A stretch of DNA of 44,997 nucleotides from Solirubrobacterales bacterium (GTDB taxonomy: Bacteria; Actinomycetota; Thermoleophilia; Solirubrobacterales; 70-9). Shown piece by piece: positions 8,348 to 16,600 of this stretch. Location: the NCBI GenBank assembly GCA_021154855.1, contig JAJKHV010000099.1, forward strand, positions 1 to 44,997, given 5' to 3'. The notes beneath the pieces are model-generated. The model made no database searches, was not told where the DNA came from, and was given only the letters and a program-made list of their open reading frames with translations. Position numbers and translations under genes: made by a program. Positions within the stretch are counted from its first letter, which is position 1. The number at the start of each line of letters is the position of its first letter.

Positions 8348-10522
8348 TCAGCCGAGCGGGACCGTCGCTAGTTCGCTCTGCCTTCCATCCGCTGTGACCA
8401 GACGGCCGCTGACGACGATGCGCCCTTGGCCGCGTGGCATGGGAATACGCACGGCCCCTCGCCCATCCGTGGTTTTGAACGTGGCTCCGGTTGGGGGAAC
8501 GTTGGCCTGGCTCTTGGCAGCGGTAATGACAACCGCGCCCAACTTAGCTCGCAGGCCGTCAGCCCCGTATCTGACGAGCAGTTCGTCCCCTCGCCGCTGC
8601 ACCGTGAGGGTCGGCTTTGCCGGTCGCGTCGTGGGCTGCGTATCGCCGGATGAGGTCGACCGGCCCGAAAGCGAGGCCCTAGGCGAGCTTCCAATGTGGC
8701 AGGTTTCTGCTTCTTCGAGGAATTCAGAGGGGTCTTCCCACTTGTTCCCCTGTAGGCTCGGCGAGTCCGGACTACTGCCGGAATCACCCCACTTACCCGG
8801 CCATGAGACCCAACCCATCGAGCCTTCCATAGGCAGCACTTGTACCGGCACGGGCACTTCCCCATCGGTGACATCAAGCGGTTCGACGTCTTCGGAGTCA
8901 TCGAGGTAGGAAGCGTGCGACCCTCGAGCGACGTAGACATCGGGGGCGATGTTCCCGTAGTACCCAACCGACTCCTGCACATCCCCCCAGAGGCACGTCT
9001 CGGCCGTTTTATGTTGAGCGTAAGTAACGCTTGTTGGCTCGCCTGATTTGAGAAGCCCAAGCTGGATCATCTCCCAGTCGCCCTCGTGGTTGGCGGTCCC
9101 GCCCAGGAATGTGTCGTAGTAGTAGAAGAACCAATATTGGAGCCACCACATCCCGGCGTTGTACTTCACGCGCCCGTAGACCTTGCCGTAATAGTCCCCT
9201 CTGTTTAGAAGTACGTCTTGGTCTTCCGCGGCCGACACTTCCGAGTTGCCATGCTCACTCAGAACATCCCCAGGGATCACCGGTTGTTCGTTCGGATATG
9301 AGCTTTCGTCCGGCTGAAGGAAGGCAAGGCTGAGGTGCGGATTGCTCAGTTCCGGATTGGAATAAGCGAGCAGCATTTCAAAAGGGCTCGGACCTCGCAG
9401 GAGATTGGAGTCACTCGTTTTTCCGGTTTCGTAATAGAAGTCTGTGATGGTGTTCGCCGTCACCGTCGGGAATGTCTCTTGGCTGTCAAAGCGCATCTTC
9501 GGTGCGTATTTCATCAGCAACTGTTTTGCTTGCCCTTCCGATTCTGCCCCGAGTGTGATCGGTTCACCAGGAATCGCGGCAAAGGATGCAGGGCCTGTGT
9601 ATCCCGATTTGCTCGAATACGGTCCGGCTATGAATTCATCATTTTTGCCTTTGGAGTCCATTGATCGGAGTTCCCCAACGTCCCAACCTTCGACAGTCGC
9701 GTACCGGCCGTAACCAATGCGACCATCCGGGCGCCAATCCGGCACCTCGTCGCGGACCGAGTTGTTCGTGAGCGCTTCGACTTTGAGGGTTTTCAGGGTC
9801 ACCACATAGACCTCGGTGTCTGATTTTTCCAAGCCGGTGAATGCGATCTTTGAGCCGTCTGGGGAGAAAGTCGGCGTGAAGGCGAAGAGACCTTTGGGCG
9901 TCAGGCGTTCTGGACTGGTGCCGTTACGGTTGGCTATATAGAGCGCCGGCGCTTCCGCCCCGAGGGATTTACCCGACGGATCGGTGTAGGAGACGAAGGC
10001 GATCTTCGTGCCGTCGGGAGATATGGCTGGATCCTCCTGACCTCCCCAGGTGATGACTTTCGTCACGCTCCATTCGGGCTGTGATTGGACGGGACGCAAT
10101 TCCACGATTTGCCCTTCTCCGTACCCGGAAGCGAGAAGGCCCGTTCCATCGGGCGTCCAGGCGAGCCGCGGTGATTGATGCCACTCCGGTTCTTTTATCG
10201 TGAAGATTTTGTGAGGCCCGTGACCTTTGATATCCGTCACCGCGAGCGAGGCCGGCCAGCTTTCGCCGGGGACGGAGTCGAAAAAGGCGATGCGCTGACC
10301 GTCGGGGGCAAGCTCGGGATGTTGGCCTACGATCGGCAGTTCTTCCGGAGAGCTTCCTTCTTCTTGAACGAAGATCGCGCTTAGAGCGGATTCAGAGTCT
10401 TGCTCGTGCACCCAAGTCGATGCATGCAGCGTGGCCGGCCATGCAAACAGAGCGCCCGCCGCAGCAAGGAGTGCCACGAGCTTCCCCGCCTTAAATTTGT
10501 TGTGCACTGCGATTCGAGACAA
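8348..10522 (-). CDS. TolB-propeller / VPS62-domain secreted protein
   Basis: The TTG start has a strong GGGGAGG site seven bases upstream; a GTG five codons later is the alternative. The 724-residue protein has a signal peptide (hydrophobic to about residue 35). About five PD40/TolB-type propeller blades follow (repeats of SPDGxxIAF and WTPDGTGLLA, about residues 65-290). A VPS62-like domain occupies about residues 330-590, with hallmark segments NHEGDWEMIQLGL, VTYAQH and YVARGSHASY. The tail is Ser/Pro-rich with a small beta domain. VPS62-like domains occur in vacuolar sorting proteins and in many bacterial secreted proteins of unknown activity. It is probably extracellular cargo. Two convergent rearranged domains make it a likely fusion. 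Confidence 0.8.
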   Translation of the reverse strand: MSRIAVHNKFKAGKLVALLAAAGALFAWPATLHASTWVHEQDSESALSAIFVQEEGSSPEELPIVGQHPELAPDGQRIAFFDSVPGESWPASLAVTDIKGHGPHKIFTIKEPEWHQSPRLAWTPDGTGLLASGYGEGQIVELRPVQSQPEWSVTKVITWGGQEDPAISPDGTKIAFVSYTDPSGKSLGAEAPALYIANRNGTSPERLTPKGLFAFTPTFSPDGSKIAFTGLEKSDTEVYVVTLKTLKVEALTNNSVRDEVPDWRPDGRIGYGRYATVEGWDVGELRSMDSKGKNDEFIAGPYSSKSGYTGPASFAAIPGEPITLGAESEGQAKQLLMKYAPKMRFDSQETFPTVTANTITDFYYETGKTSDSNLLRGPSPFEMLLAYSNPELSNPHLSLAFLQPDESSYPNEQPVIPGDVLSEHGNSEVSAAEDQDVLLNRGDYYGKVYGRVKYNAGMWWLQYWFFYYYDTFLGGTANHEGDWEMIQLGLLKSGEPTSVTYAQHKTAETCLWGDVQESVGYYGNIAPDVYVARGSHASYLDDSEDVEPLDVTDGEVPVPVQVLPMEGSMGWVSWPGKWGDSGSSPDSPSLQGNKWEDPSEFLEEAETCHIGSSPRASLSGRSTSSGDTQPTTRPAKPTLTVQRRGDELLVRYGADGLRAKLGAVVITAAKSQANVPPTGATFKTTDGRGAVRIPMPRGQGRIVVSGRLVTADGRQSELATVPLG

Positions 10523-10632
10523 CCTTTGGCCTCCCCTGGCCGTTTGATTAACGATATTTTAGGATTGATCTTCTAGGTGGCAAGTCCAGCTGGCCAAAAG
10601 ATTGAGTGCTCTGCGACTTCGACTGGAAGGCG

Positions 10633-13600
10633 TCAGCGGACGAGCGTTGGTGTTTCACGCTCAAGCCCTATTCGCTGCTTTTGACGGAGCCCGTGCTGAA
10701 GACGCCGAAGCTGAACGAGCGCTTCGTCGTGCTCTCGCCTGCGGTGCGGATCGCGGGGAGCGGTACCCAACGGCTCGCCTGTCCGAGAAGTTAGACGGCG
10801 ATGCTGGCGAACTTTGTAGATCAAGTCGATGCCCTCATTCCAGAGGTCGGCCATCCTCGGATCGGCCGGACGCGGGCCTAGGGCCTCAACGATCATCGTG
10901 GAAGGCCGGATCCTCTCGGCCGCGATGTGGCGGCGACGCTCATGTAGTAGCCGGTCCTCGACAAGTGTGAGCTCTGCCCGCTCGACACCGGTCAGGCCGG
11001 AGGGCCTACGGGCTTCGACTCGGACTTTTGCGGCGATGCCTTCCCGCTCCGCCTCGAGCGTGTGTATTTGATCCAGGATCAGACGCTCGACGCTTTGGAG
11101 GCGCGCAAGCTCACCTTCACCCTTCGGGCCTTCGGGGAGTTGGTTTTGCTTGTGCGCAAGGTCATTCAGTCGGGCGTGGGCTCCGGCTATTCGCTTGTCC
11201 AGCGAGTCAAGCCGCTCTCGCGCGGGCGAGCGCTGCTTGCCCGCGTCAAGCCGCTGCATCAGCTGCTCGCGCCGTGCCGAAAGCTCGATCTCGCTCAAGC
11301 CCTCGACCCGCTTCCGGGCGGCTATCTCGCTTGCGGCGAACTCACTTGCAACCCTCTCCGAGCCGCGTCGAATGTCGTGCGCGGCATCGGGCACCTCACG
11401 CTTGGCCGGTCCCAGGTCGGGATCAAGCCACGCGCTCGCGGCGACTCCATAAGCGGTGGTCTCTCCCCGAGCGCGGGACACGGCAACGGTGAAGTCCTCG
11501 CTGGCGATCCCAGAATCGAGCAGGGAAAAGGCCGAGTCGAAGGTCTTGGATTGCGTCGCGTAAGTGGTGAGTGCGTAGGCGTGTTGGATTGCGGGCTCGC
11601 CGCTGTCGGTGCGCTTTTGCAAATAGCCGAGGCCGGCGACGACAGCACGCTCATCGCCACCGATTCGGTGCAAGAGAAGGCGCTGCTCGCTGGCGTCGAT
11701 CCCTGCCACCTCCCACCGCTCCCGGTTGGAAACATCGGCTGTGTTCACCCGGGTCATCACTCGATCTCCGACCGCGAACTGCTGGCCGCCCACTTCGACG
11801 CTCGCCTCTCCGAGAGAGCCGTTTTCCGCAAGGAGGCTGCAGGCGGCTTCATTCAAGTCGGCGACGTCGCGGCGGCGGCGGGCGATCATCACCGAGTCCT
11901 CACCGGCAGCAAAGCGCCGGTGCCAGTCGAGGACCATCGCGGCCTTCACCTCATCCAAGGTGTCGCCAATGATGAGGCGGTCTTGTGCGCGAAAGAGGTC
12001 GAGCGCGTCTGAGCCACGACCTTCATGCGCCAGTTCGACAATGCGCCGGTCGACCGGGTTTTGCTGACGGCGGATTTCTGTGAGGACGATCGTCTCCACC
12101 TCGTTCGTCAAGTGCCCGTAAACACCGCCCGGGCCTACAGCGCCGATCTGCCTTGGGTCTCCGATGGCCACGAGCTTGCCTTCGCAGCGCTCGACGTACT
12201 CCACGACTGCGGCGAATTGAGGCGTCGGGGTAACCGATGACTCGTCCATGACGACGACGGTTCCGCGCGGAAGGGGCTCGATGCCTTTGGCTAGCGCCTC
12301 CTCGCAGCGGATGAGGAACGCGGTGATTGAGGTCGAGGGAATCCCGGCCTGGTCCTCCAGCTCGCCGGAAGCGCTGCGGGGAGTAGCGATGCCGAGGCCG
12401 TAGATCCCGCTCTCCGACCAGACCTCACGCGCCGCCTTGAGGGCGGTCGTCTTTCCCGATCCGGGCAGGGCGGCGACGGTGACGATCCGCTCGCCGCCGG
12501 TCGCCAGCCGCCGAACCATCTCCGCCTGCTCGTCGCCCAGGTAGTGATGGCGGGCAAGCACCGCAGCCAGCACCGACTTGTCAGCGACGGCGGCCCCCGC
12601 CGCCTCCCCCTCGCGTGCACTGCGGAGAACCTGCTGCTCCATCCGCCAGAGGCGAGGGGTCGTGAAGTAGCTCGTCGCGAGCGGTCCCTCGCCGTGGTGG
12701 ACCTCGACAACGCGGTCGCCCATCAAGAGCGAGTCGATGGCGGCCTCGAGCTGGCGCGCGTCGCTGCCTTCTCTCATTCGACTGGCGAGAGCGCAAAGGA
12801 GATCGCGACGGCAGAAGTGTGAGTGGGTCGCCTCCAGGTCCCCCAAGGCACCGTCGATCTCCGAGCCGGTCACCGCGCCCGGCTCGCGACCCGTCGTCCT
12901 GCTCACCATCTGCCCGATCGCGCCTTCGCTGAAATCGAACTCGTCGGCGCGAGCTCGCCAGTCGGCGCGCTGGGCATCGGGGTCGACGCCGTAGTCCTTG
13001 GCGTCGCGGGTGCGGTAGGCCGCCACTTCGGCGGCGGCGGCCGAGCTGGTGCCCCGCTCGGCCATCTCGGCGACGATCTCGCCTCGCCGCTGGCTGAAGT
13101 GCTCGATGAGATCGCGGGCGAAGCCGGCTAGATCGGCATAGCCGTTGACGACCTGCTGCCACTCCAAGCCGAGCTCTCGGGTGATGAAGGCGCGAAGGGC
13201 AGCCTGGTAGATGTGACCGGCCGTCTTCGCCTCGATGAGCAGCGGCGTCCGTCCCTTGGGGCTGGCGAGACTGAGCCACCGGCCATCAGAGAGGGCGCGG
13301 GTCATGTTGGCAGTGACCAGATGGCTGTGAAGCGCAATGTCGCCTGCGCGCGAGGAGCGGTGCAAGAAGCTCATCGAGATAAAGCCTTCGCCGGGCTCGA
13401 TTTCGCCGCCGCCGTAACCTCGACGCACAAAACAGGCGTGGCGTTCGAGATAGCCAAGCGCCTCGCCGATCGCGTAGTCGTGGGCTTGCAGGATCGTCGC
13501 CTGAACCTCTTTGGAGCCGATCGCCCAAAGCAGCGAGACCGACTTCGGCGCGCTGAAACGAATGTCGTAGCCGAGAATCGGCTCGACCTTTCGCTTCACG

Positions 13601-13854
13601 CCGGAGGCGTCGACGTAGGTCCGCGGCTTCGGCCTTTTGACCAGGACCTTCCCGGTCTTGGGGTGCTTGCCAGCGAGGATCGCGGTGTATTCGGCTCGGT
13701 CGACCTCGCCTGAAAGACCAAGCTCTTTGGCCAAGTCGCCCATCCATTGCCCAGGTGCCTCGCCGGGCTTCGTGTAGTAGTCGTCGCCTCCTTCTGCGAC
13801 GGCTTCGATCCAGTAGTTGGCGTTGCCTTTGCCGATCTTCGTCACTCCGACCAT
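10633..13854 (-). CDS. MobF-family relaxase-helicase (TrwC/TraI-like)
   Basis: This large conjugative relaxase nicks oriT, stays bound to the 5' end, and unwinds the strand. The N-terminal TrwC relaxase domain has the adjacent tyrosine pair DDYYTKPGEAPG (about residues 24-35) and the metal-binding HxH segment GDIALHSHLVTANM. The middle contains an SF1B helicase: Walker A LPGSGKTTALKA, Walker B VVVMDESSVTP, motif GDPRQIGAVGPGG, and C-terminal YATQSKTFDSAF and VAVSRARGETTAYG. The C-terminal 180 residues are helical and charged. I place the start at ATG 13854 just after GGAGG, though that spacing is tight; a GTG three codons on is possible. The intergenic repeat cluster directly upstream is the likely oriT. 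All key motifs appear intact. Confidence 0.93.
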   Translation of the reverse strand: MVGVTKIGKGNANYWIEAVAEGGDDYYTKPGEAPGQWMGDLAKELGLSGEVDRAEYTAILAGKHPKTGKVLVKRPKPRTYVDASGVKRKVEPILGYDIRFSAPKSVSLLWAIGSKEVQATILQAHDYAIGEALGYLERHACFVRRGYGGGEIEPGEGFISMSFLHRSSRAGDIALHSHLVTANMTRALSDGRWLSLASPKGRTPLLIEAKTAGHIYQAALRAFITRELGLEWQQVVNGYADLAGFARDLIEHFSQRRGEIVAEMAERGTSSAAAAEVAAYRTRDAKDYGVDPDAQRADWRARADEFDFSEGAIGQMVSRTTGREPGAVTGSEIDGALGDLEATHSHFCRRDLLCALASRMREGSDARQLEAAIDSLLMGDRVVEVHHGEGPLATSYFTTPRLWRMEQQVLRSAREGEAAGAAVADKSVLAAVLARHHYLGDEQAEMVRRLATGGERIVTVAALPGSGKTTALKAAREVWSESGIYGLGIATPRSASGELEDQAGIPSTSITAFLIRCEEALAKGIEPLPRGTVVVMDESSVTPTPQFAAVVEYVERCEGKLVAIGDPRQIGAVGPGGVYGHLTNEVETIVLTEIRRQQNPVDRRIVELAHEGRGSDALDLFRAQDRLIIGDTLDEVKAAMVLDWHRRFAAGEDSVMIARRRRDVADLNEAACSLLAENGSLGEASVEVGGQQFAVGDRVMTRVNTADVSNRERWEVAGIDASEQRLLLHRIGGDERAVVAGLGYLQKRTDSGEPAIQHAYALTTYATQSKTFDSAFSLLDSGIASEDFTVAVSRARGETTAYGVAASAWLDPDLGPAKREVPDAAHDIRRGSERVASEFAASEIAARKRVEGLSEIELSARREQLMQRLDAGKQRSPARERLDSLDKRIAGAHARLNDLAHKQNQLPEGPKGEGELARLQSVERLILDQIHTLEAEREGIAAKVRVEARRPSGLTGVERAELTLVEDRLLHERRRHIAAERIRPSTMIVEALGPRPADPRMADLWNEGIDLIYKVRQHRRLTSRTGEPLGTAPRDPHRRREHDEALVQLRRLQHGLRQKQRIGLERETPTLVR

Positions 13855-13895
13855 CACCTCCGTACTCCATTCGGAGGCCCGGTTTGCGTCACCCA

Positions 13896-14079
13896 GCACT
13901 GGACAGTGCATAGTGTGTCGGGCTGTAGGGCTGTGGCTGTGAGGGCGGTCTAGAGCTGCCTCTGGCAGCTCTCTAGATCGGCTGGCTCTGCATAGCTGAT
14001 GACTCTCGTAGCCTGTCTGAGTCTCGCTCGTCTGGAACTAGATGGGCTCTGTCGTGGTGGCGCTGGCTAGCTATGCAGA
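13896..14079. other. Candidate origin of transfer (oriT)
   Basis: This stretch before the relaxase gene is packed with symmetry. GCACTG-GA-CAGTGC lies at 13896-13909, and three GGCTGT direct repeats lie at 13921-13940. A hairpin with arms AGCTGCC (13954-13960) and GGCAGCT (13964-13970) is bracketed by TCTAGA boxes. TCTGCATAGCT (13987-13997) matches AGCTATGCAGA (14069-14079) as a perfect 11-bp inverted repeat 71 bases apart. MobF oriTs typically lie next to their relaxase gene and carry inverted repeats beside nic. No nic site can be assigned by eye. The plus-strand gene at 14042 overlaps the right end. Confidence 0.55.
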
Positions 14080-14644
14080 TGCCTCTGGGCGGTGCTTTGC
14101 TCGCCGCCAGGCGACGCAAAGGGCCGGCGCCGTTTGGCGCTCATGCGAACATCAGTTCGTGTCCCTCTCAGCTCTACATCACGTGCTTAGGGACAAGGAC
14201 GCGGAGCGGTCCTTGGAGATCGCGAGGAGCCTTCGGCACGTGCCGCTGCGCTACGCGATGCGGATAACGCTGCTGCTCGCCGAGGAGAGGCACCCCCTCT
14301 ACGAAGCGGCGGCTCGCCGCGTCTTGGTTCGGGTTGTTGTCGAGCTGGACCCCCCGATGATCGAGGTGAAGAAGCTCGCAGACGTTTTGGCCCACGTCCA
14401 CAGCAACCTCTATTGGTACGAGGCTCAGCTTGCGCTCCACGATGTCGTGGGCCAACTCCACCGCATGGCCCGGGACGTGAGCGCTGATTTCGACAGCCTC
14501 GCGGTCAGGCCGCGCAAGGAATCCCAACCGGAGCAATCGGCAGACCCACCTGGGAGAGAGGACGACTTCCTAGCGGACCTGAGAGCCGCTCTCCCAAGTG
14601 CCCCTGCTCGATGGCTCGACGGCGACAGACCGCTGCGCGCTTAG
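14042..14644 (+). CDS. Hypothetical helical protein beside oriT
   Basis: I recognise no family in this up to 200-residue protein. The convincing part runs from about residue 40 and is helix-rich, with ordered hydrophobic spacing (ALHHVLRDKDAERSLEIARSL; RITLLLAEERHPLYEAAARR; KLADVLAHVHSNLYWYEAQL). The tail is polar and disordered. The ATG at 14042 lies inside the candidate oriT. A GTG at 14159 (residue 40) would leave oriT free and fits the conserved-looking part better, so the start is uncertain. It is the only plus-strand gene in the oriT-proximal block. A nicking accessory or regulator is possible from position alone. Confidence 0.6.
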   Translation: MGSVVVALASYADASGRCFARRQATQRAGAVWRSCEHQFVSLSALHHVLRDKDAERSLEIARSLRHVPLRYAMRITLLLAEERHPLYEAAARRVLVRVVVELDPPMIEVKKLADVLAHVHSNLYWYEAQLALHDVVGQLHRMARDVSADFDSLAVRPRKESQPEQSADPPGREDDFLADLRAALPSAPARWLDGDRPLRA

Positions 14645-14646
14645 TC

Positions 14647-15177
14647 TCAGCCTGACGAATGGAAGTCGCCGCCGCAGGCCGACCAGACGCCGCGACTTGC
14701 GCGGCGGGCGGAATCCTCGGTGCGCTCGAACCGCCCAAGGCCGTCGAAGCGCTGACCCTCGAAGCGGTAGACCTCCGCCCAACCGCGACGTAGCTGAGCG
14801 AGTTCAAGCTGGCGGCCGGCGATGAAAGCGTGGGCGAGAATCCGGCCGTAGCGGTCTTCCGCGTCGGCAACCGAGTCGCGGCGAAGGACGACGCTCGCGC
14901 CTTCAGGCGCGAGGGCCTGCATGGAATCGGAGGCGGCCTCGGCTCCGCCCTCGACCGGCACTCCGGGCCGAACGCTCTCGGGGGTGTCGATGCCGACCAG
15001 CCGGACGTAGGCGAGACGGCCGGAGGGCAACCGGACGCGCAGCGTGTCGCCGTCGACGGCGTAGTCGATGACGGCGCGAGTAGCGCTCCGGCTGCTGCCT
15101 TCCTCAGCGCCGCCCGCCGTCCCGCATCCAACCCAGGCGAGGGCGGAGAGGGAGAGGAGAACGGCAGCGAACTTCAT
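14647..15177 (-). CDS. Thermonuclease-like (SNase) lipoprotein
   Basis: A 176-residue staphylococcal-nuclease-fold protein. The start at ATG 15177 gives a signal peptide with lipobox-like AWVGC, so it is probably lipid-anchored outside the membrane. The fold's hallmarks are present: VDGDTLRVRL near residue 42, then YVRLVGIDTPES carrying the equivalents of catalytic Arg35, Asp40 and Glu43, and DRYGRILAHAF carrying the equivalent of Arg87. It should hydrolyse DNA or RNA with Ca2+. Its 3' end converges with the plus-strand gene two bases away. In a conjugative element an envelope nuclease might process wall-associated DNA or protect against competing DNA; that is inference. There is no clear ribosome-binding site. 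Confidence 0.82.
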   Translation of the reverse strand: MKFAAVLLSLSALAWVGCGTAGGAEEGSSRSATRAVIDYAVDGDTLRVRLPSGRLAYVRLVGIDTPESVRPGVPVEGGAEAASDSMQALAPEGASVVLRRDSVADAEDRYGRILAHAFIAGRQLELAQLRRGWAEVYRFEGQRFDGLGRFERTEDSARRASRGVWSACGGDFHSSG

Positions 15178-15277
15178 GCCGCGATCATGGCGGGCGCCGC
15201 AGGGCGGTGCTTCGCGCAAATCGAAGGAAGGGTGTCTGCGCGGTCCCAGAGACCGCTCCGCTGTGGGACGACGGCGC

Positions 15278-15631
15278 TCATGCCGTCGCTGCCGGTCGCG
15301 CACGCAGGATCACGCGCTTGCCCTCGTCCACCAGGATCTCCTGCCGATCAGCCCGATCACGCTCGGGTCCGATCACCCCGACGCCCTCGATCAGGCTCCC
15401 CACGAGCAGCCTGGCGCAACGCTCGGCCTCCGCCCCTTTCACGTAGAGGGAAACCCTGGGCGGCTTGCTCGCCGGTCCAGCCGCCTCCCCGGCCACCAAG
15501 AGACGACAGACCGCGACGCCGTCGCTCAACCTCCCGAACTGCGGTGCCTTGGTGAGCCAACCTCGCGCGAAGGTACGAAGGACCGGCTCCTGCGTGTTCG
15601 CCGCCTGCGCTCCGCTCTGTCCTGCTGGCAT
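15278..15631 (-). CDS. Divergent SSB-like protein with hairpin leader H
   Basis: The ATG at 15631 follows AAAAGGAG with an eight-base spacer. A longer in-frame extension crosses the hairpin leader and is rejected. The 117-residue protein has an OB-fold-like pattern: VLRTFARGWLTKAPQFGRLSDGVAVCRLLVAG (residues 19-50) followed by PRVSLYVKGAEAERCARLL and GVGVIGPERDRADRQEILVDEGKRVIL. This matches the strand order of single-stranded-DNA-binding proteins (G-L/T-K-x-P, then V-x-G or G-x-V-x-V). It lacks the acidic SSB tail. It could coat incoming strands or be a domesticated SSB paralog. It lies downstream of the canonical ssb gene, separated by a terminator and its own leader. Confidence 0.65.
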   Translation of the reverse strand: MPAGQSGAQAANTQEPVLRTFARGWLTKAPQFGRLSDGVAVCRLLVAGEAAGPASKPPRVSLYVKGAEAERCARLLVGSLIEGVGVIGPERDRADRQEILVDEGKRVILRARPAATA

Positions 15632-15662
15632 CTGAATCGCTCCTTTTGGATTGCCCCTCGGG

Positions 15663-15797
15663 GCTTCTTGCTTACTTGCGCCAGCCGAAAAAGCCCCGGA
15701 CATCCGAACCGCGCACCGAGCGAAGCGAGGGGAAGGGGCGAAGCCCCTTGCGCGGGGCGGTGCCGGGGCTAGGCTGAAAAGCAAGTAAGCAAGAAGC
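15663..15797 (-). promoter_or_regulatory. Capped nested hairpin leader, copy H
   Basis: The outer arms GCTTCTTGCTTACTTGC (15663-15679) and GCAAGTAAGCAAGAAGC (15781-15797) are a perfect 17-bp inverted repeat. Inside, AGCCCCGG (15692-15699) pairs with CCGGGGCT (15763-15770). The innermost stem AAGGGGC/GCCCCTT (15733-15749) is capped by GAA. A second GCGAAGC lies at 15720-15726. The element sits upstream of the AAAAGGAG site of the SSB-like gene and is the longest, most elaborate copy. Confidence 0.75.
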
Positions 15798-15943
15798 TGC
15801 GAGCGCTGAAGCTCATGACGAATGAATGGCCTTGCGAACTGAATGACCATCGGATGCACCGGCTATAAATTCTTCGCGACACTTACCGGGGCGGGTATTT
15901 GCGTCGCCACGCGCGTTGTGCCCGTGGTCATTGCGATAGCAGC

Positions 15944-15975
15944 AAAAGAGGCCCGGTGCTCTCGCACCGGGCCTC
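15944..15975 (-). terminator. Rho-independent terminator of ssb
   Basis: Read on the minus strand, GAGGCCCGGTGC pairs with GCACCGGGCCTC (12 bp, four-base loop; plus-strand arms 15948-15959 and 15964-15975) and is followed by TTTT. It ends 16 bases beyond the ssb stop. It separates ssb from the downstream SSB-like gene. Confidence 0.85.
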
Positions 15976-15991
15976 TTCGATCCCGCCGGAG

Positions 15992-16426
15992 CTAGAACGG
16001 GATGTCGTCGTCTCCGGCGCCCGCTCCCGCCATCGCGAACTCCCCGGCCTCGGCTTGTGCCGGCTCGGCAGCCTCCGTCGGCGCACTGTCCTTCGGGCTA
16101 CCGAGGAACTGAACGTCGCTGGCTAGCAGCTCGACCTTCTGACGTTTGCCGCTGCCGTCTTTTGCCTCCCACTCGCGCCAATCCAGACGGCCCTGGACGG
16201 CAACCCCGCTGCCCTTCTCAAGGTGCTCGGAGCAGGCGACGCCTCGTTTGTTCCAGACCTTGACGTCGAAGTAGTTGGGCTTGTCCTCCCACTCGCCGGT
16301 CTCACTGTTTTTCCGGCGCGTGTTCACCGCGACCCGCAGCTCGCACACTGAGGAGCCGCCTTGAAAGCTCGTCAGCTTCGGGTCCTTGGTTAGGTTGCCG
16401 GTGATGGCGAATACGTTGATGTTCAC
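15992..16426 (-). CDS. ssb: Single-stranded DNA-binding protein
   Basis: A canonical 144-residue SSB: the OB-fold core occupies residues 1-110 (NVFAITGNLTKDPKL; CELRVAVNTRRK; PNYFDVKVWNKRGVACSEHLEKGSGVAVQGRL). An acidic disordered tail ends in DDDIPF, the protein-interaction tip. It coats single strands, here probably the incoming conjugative strand. The GTG start follows AAAGGAG with an eight-base spacer. It is preceded by hairpin leader G and followed by a strong terminator, so it is a single-gene unit. SSB is a classic leading-region gene of conjugative plasmids. The intact tip suggests it can recruit host repair proteins. Confidence 0.95.
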   Translation of the reverse strand: MNINVFAITGNLTKDPKLTSFQGGSSVCELRVAVNTRRKNSETGEWEDKPNYFDVKVWNKRGVACSEHLEKGSGVAVQGRLDWREWEAKDGSGKRQKVELLASDVQFLGSPKDSAPTEAAEPAQAEAGEFAMAGAGAGDDDIPF

Positions 16427-16462
16427 TTTGGTTCTCCTTTGAGAGGTGGTTCGATTGACGAG

Positions 16463-16560
16463 CCCAGGTAGGGCGCACGACCGAACTCGCGGAACCGAGC
16501 CGAAGGCGAGGGGAACCCCCTTTTGGGGGTTGAAGCGTGGGCGGCGTGTGCCAGCCTGGG
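16463..16560 (-). promoter_or_regulatory. Capped nested hairpin leader, copy G
   Basis: The outer arms CCCAGG (16463-16468) and CCTGGG (16555-16560) pair, extended by GCGCAC opposite GTGTGCC. Inside, GCC-GAA-GGC (16499-16507) makes the capped mini-hairpin. A separate strong hairpin with arms AACCCCC (16514-16520) and GGGGGTT (16525-16531), TTTT loop, follows. The element precedes ssb by about 35 bases. Its outer stem is less perfect than copies B, D, F and H. Confidence 0.55.
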
Positions 16561-16600
16561 GTGAGGAAGTCGGACTGCCTCTCTGGAGATGCCTGTGGAC

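Noticed and set aside
10606-10794. Plus-strand frame with high GC third positions overlapping the relaxase end (CDFDWKASADERW...).
   Set aside because: The minus-strand relaxase C-terminus reads as a typical MobF tail through this region, so the plus frame is mirrored codon bias.
13912-14041. CRISPR-like array in the relaxase upstream repeats.
   Set aside because: Repeats are short, irregular and inverted rather than regularly spaced direct repeats; oriT fits better.
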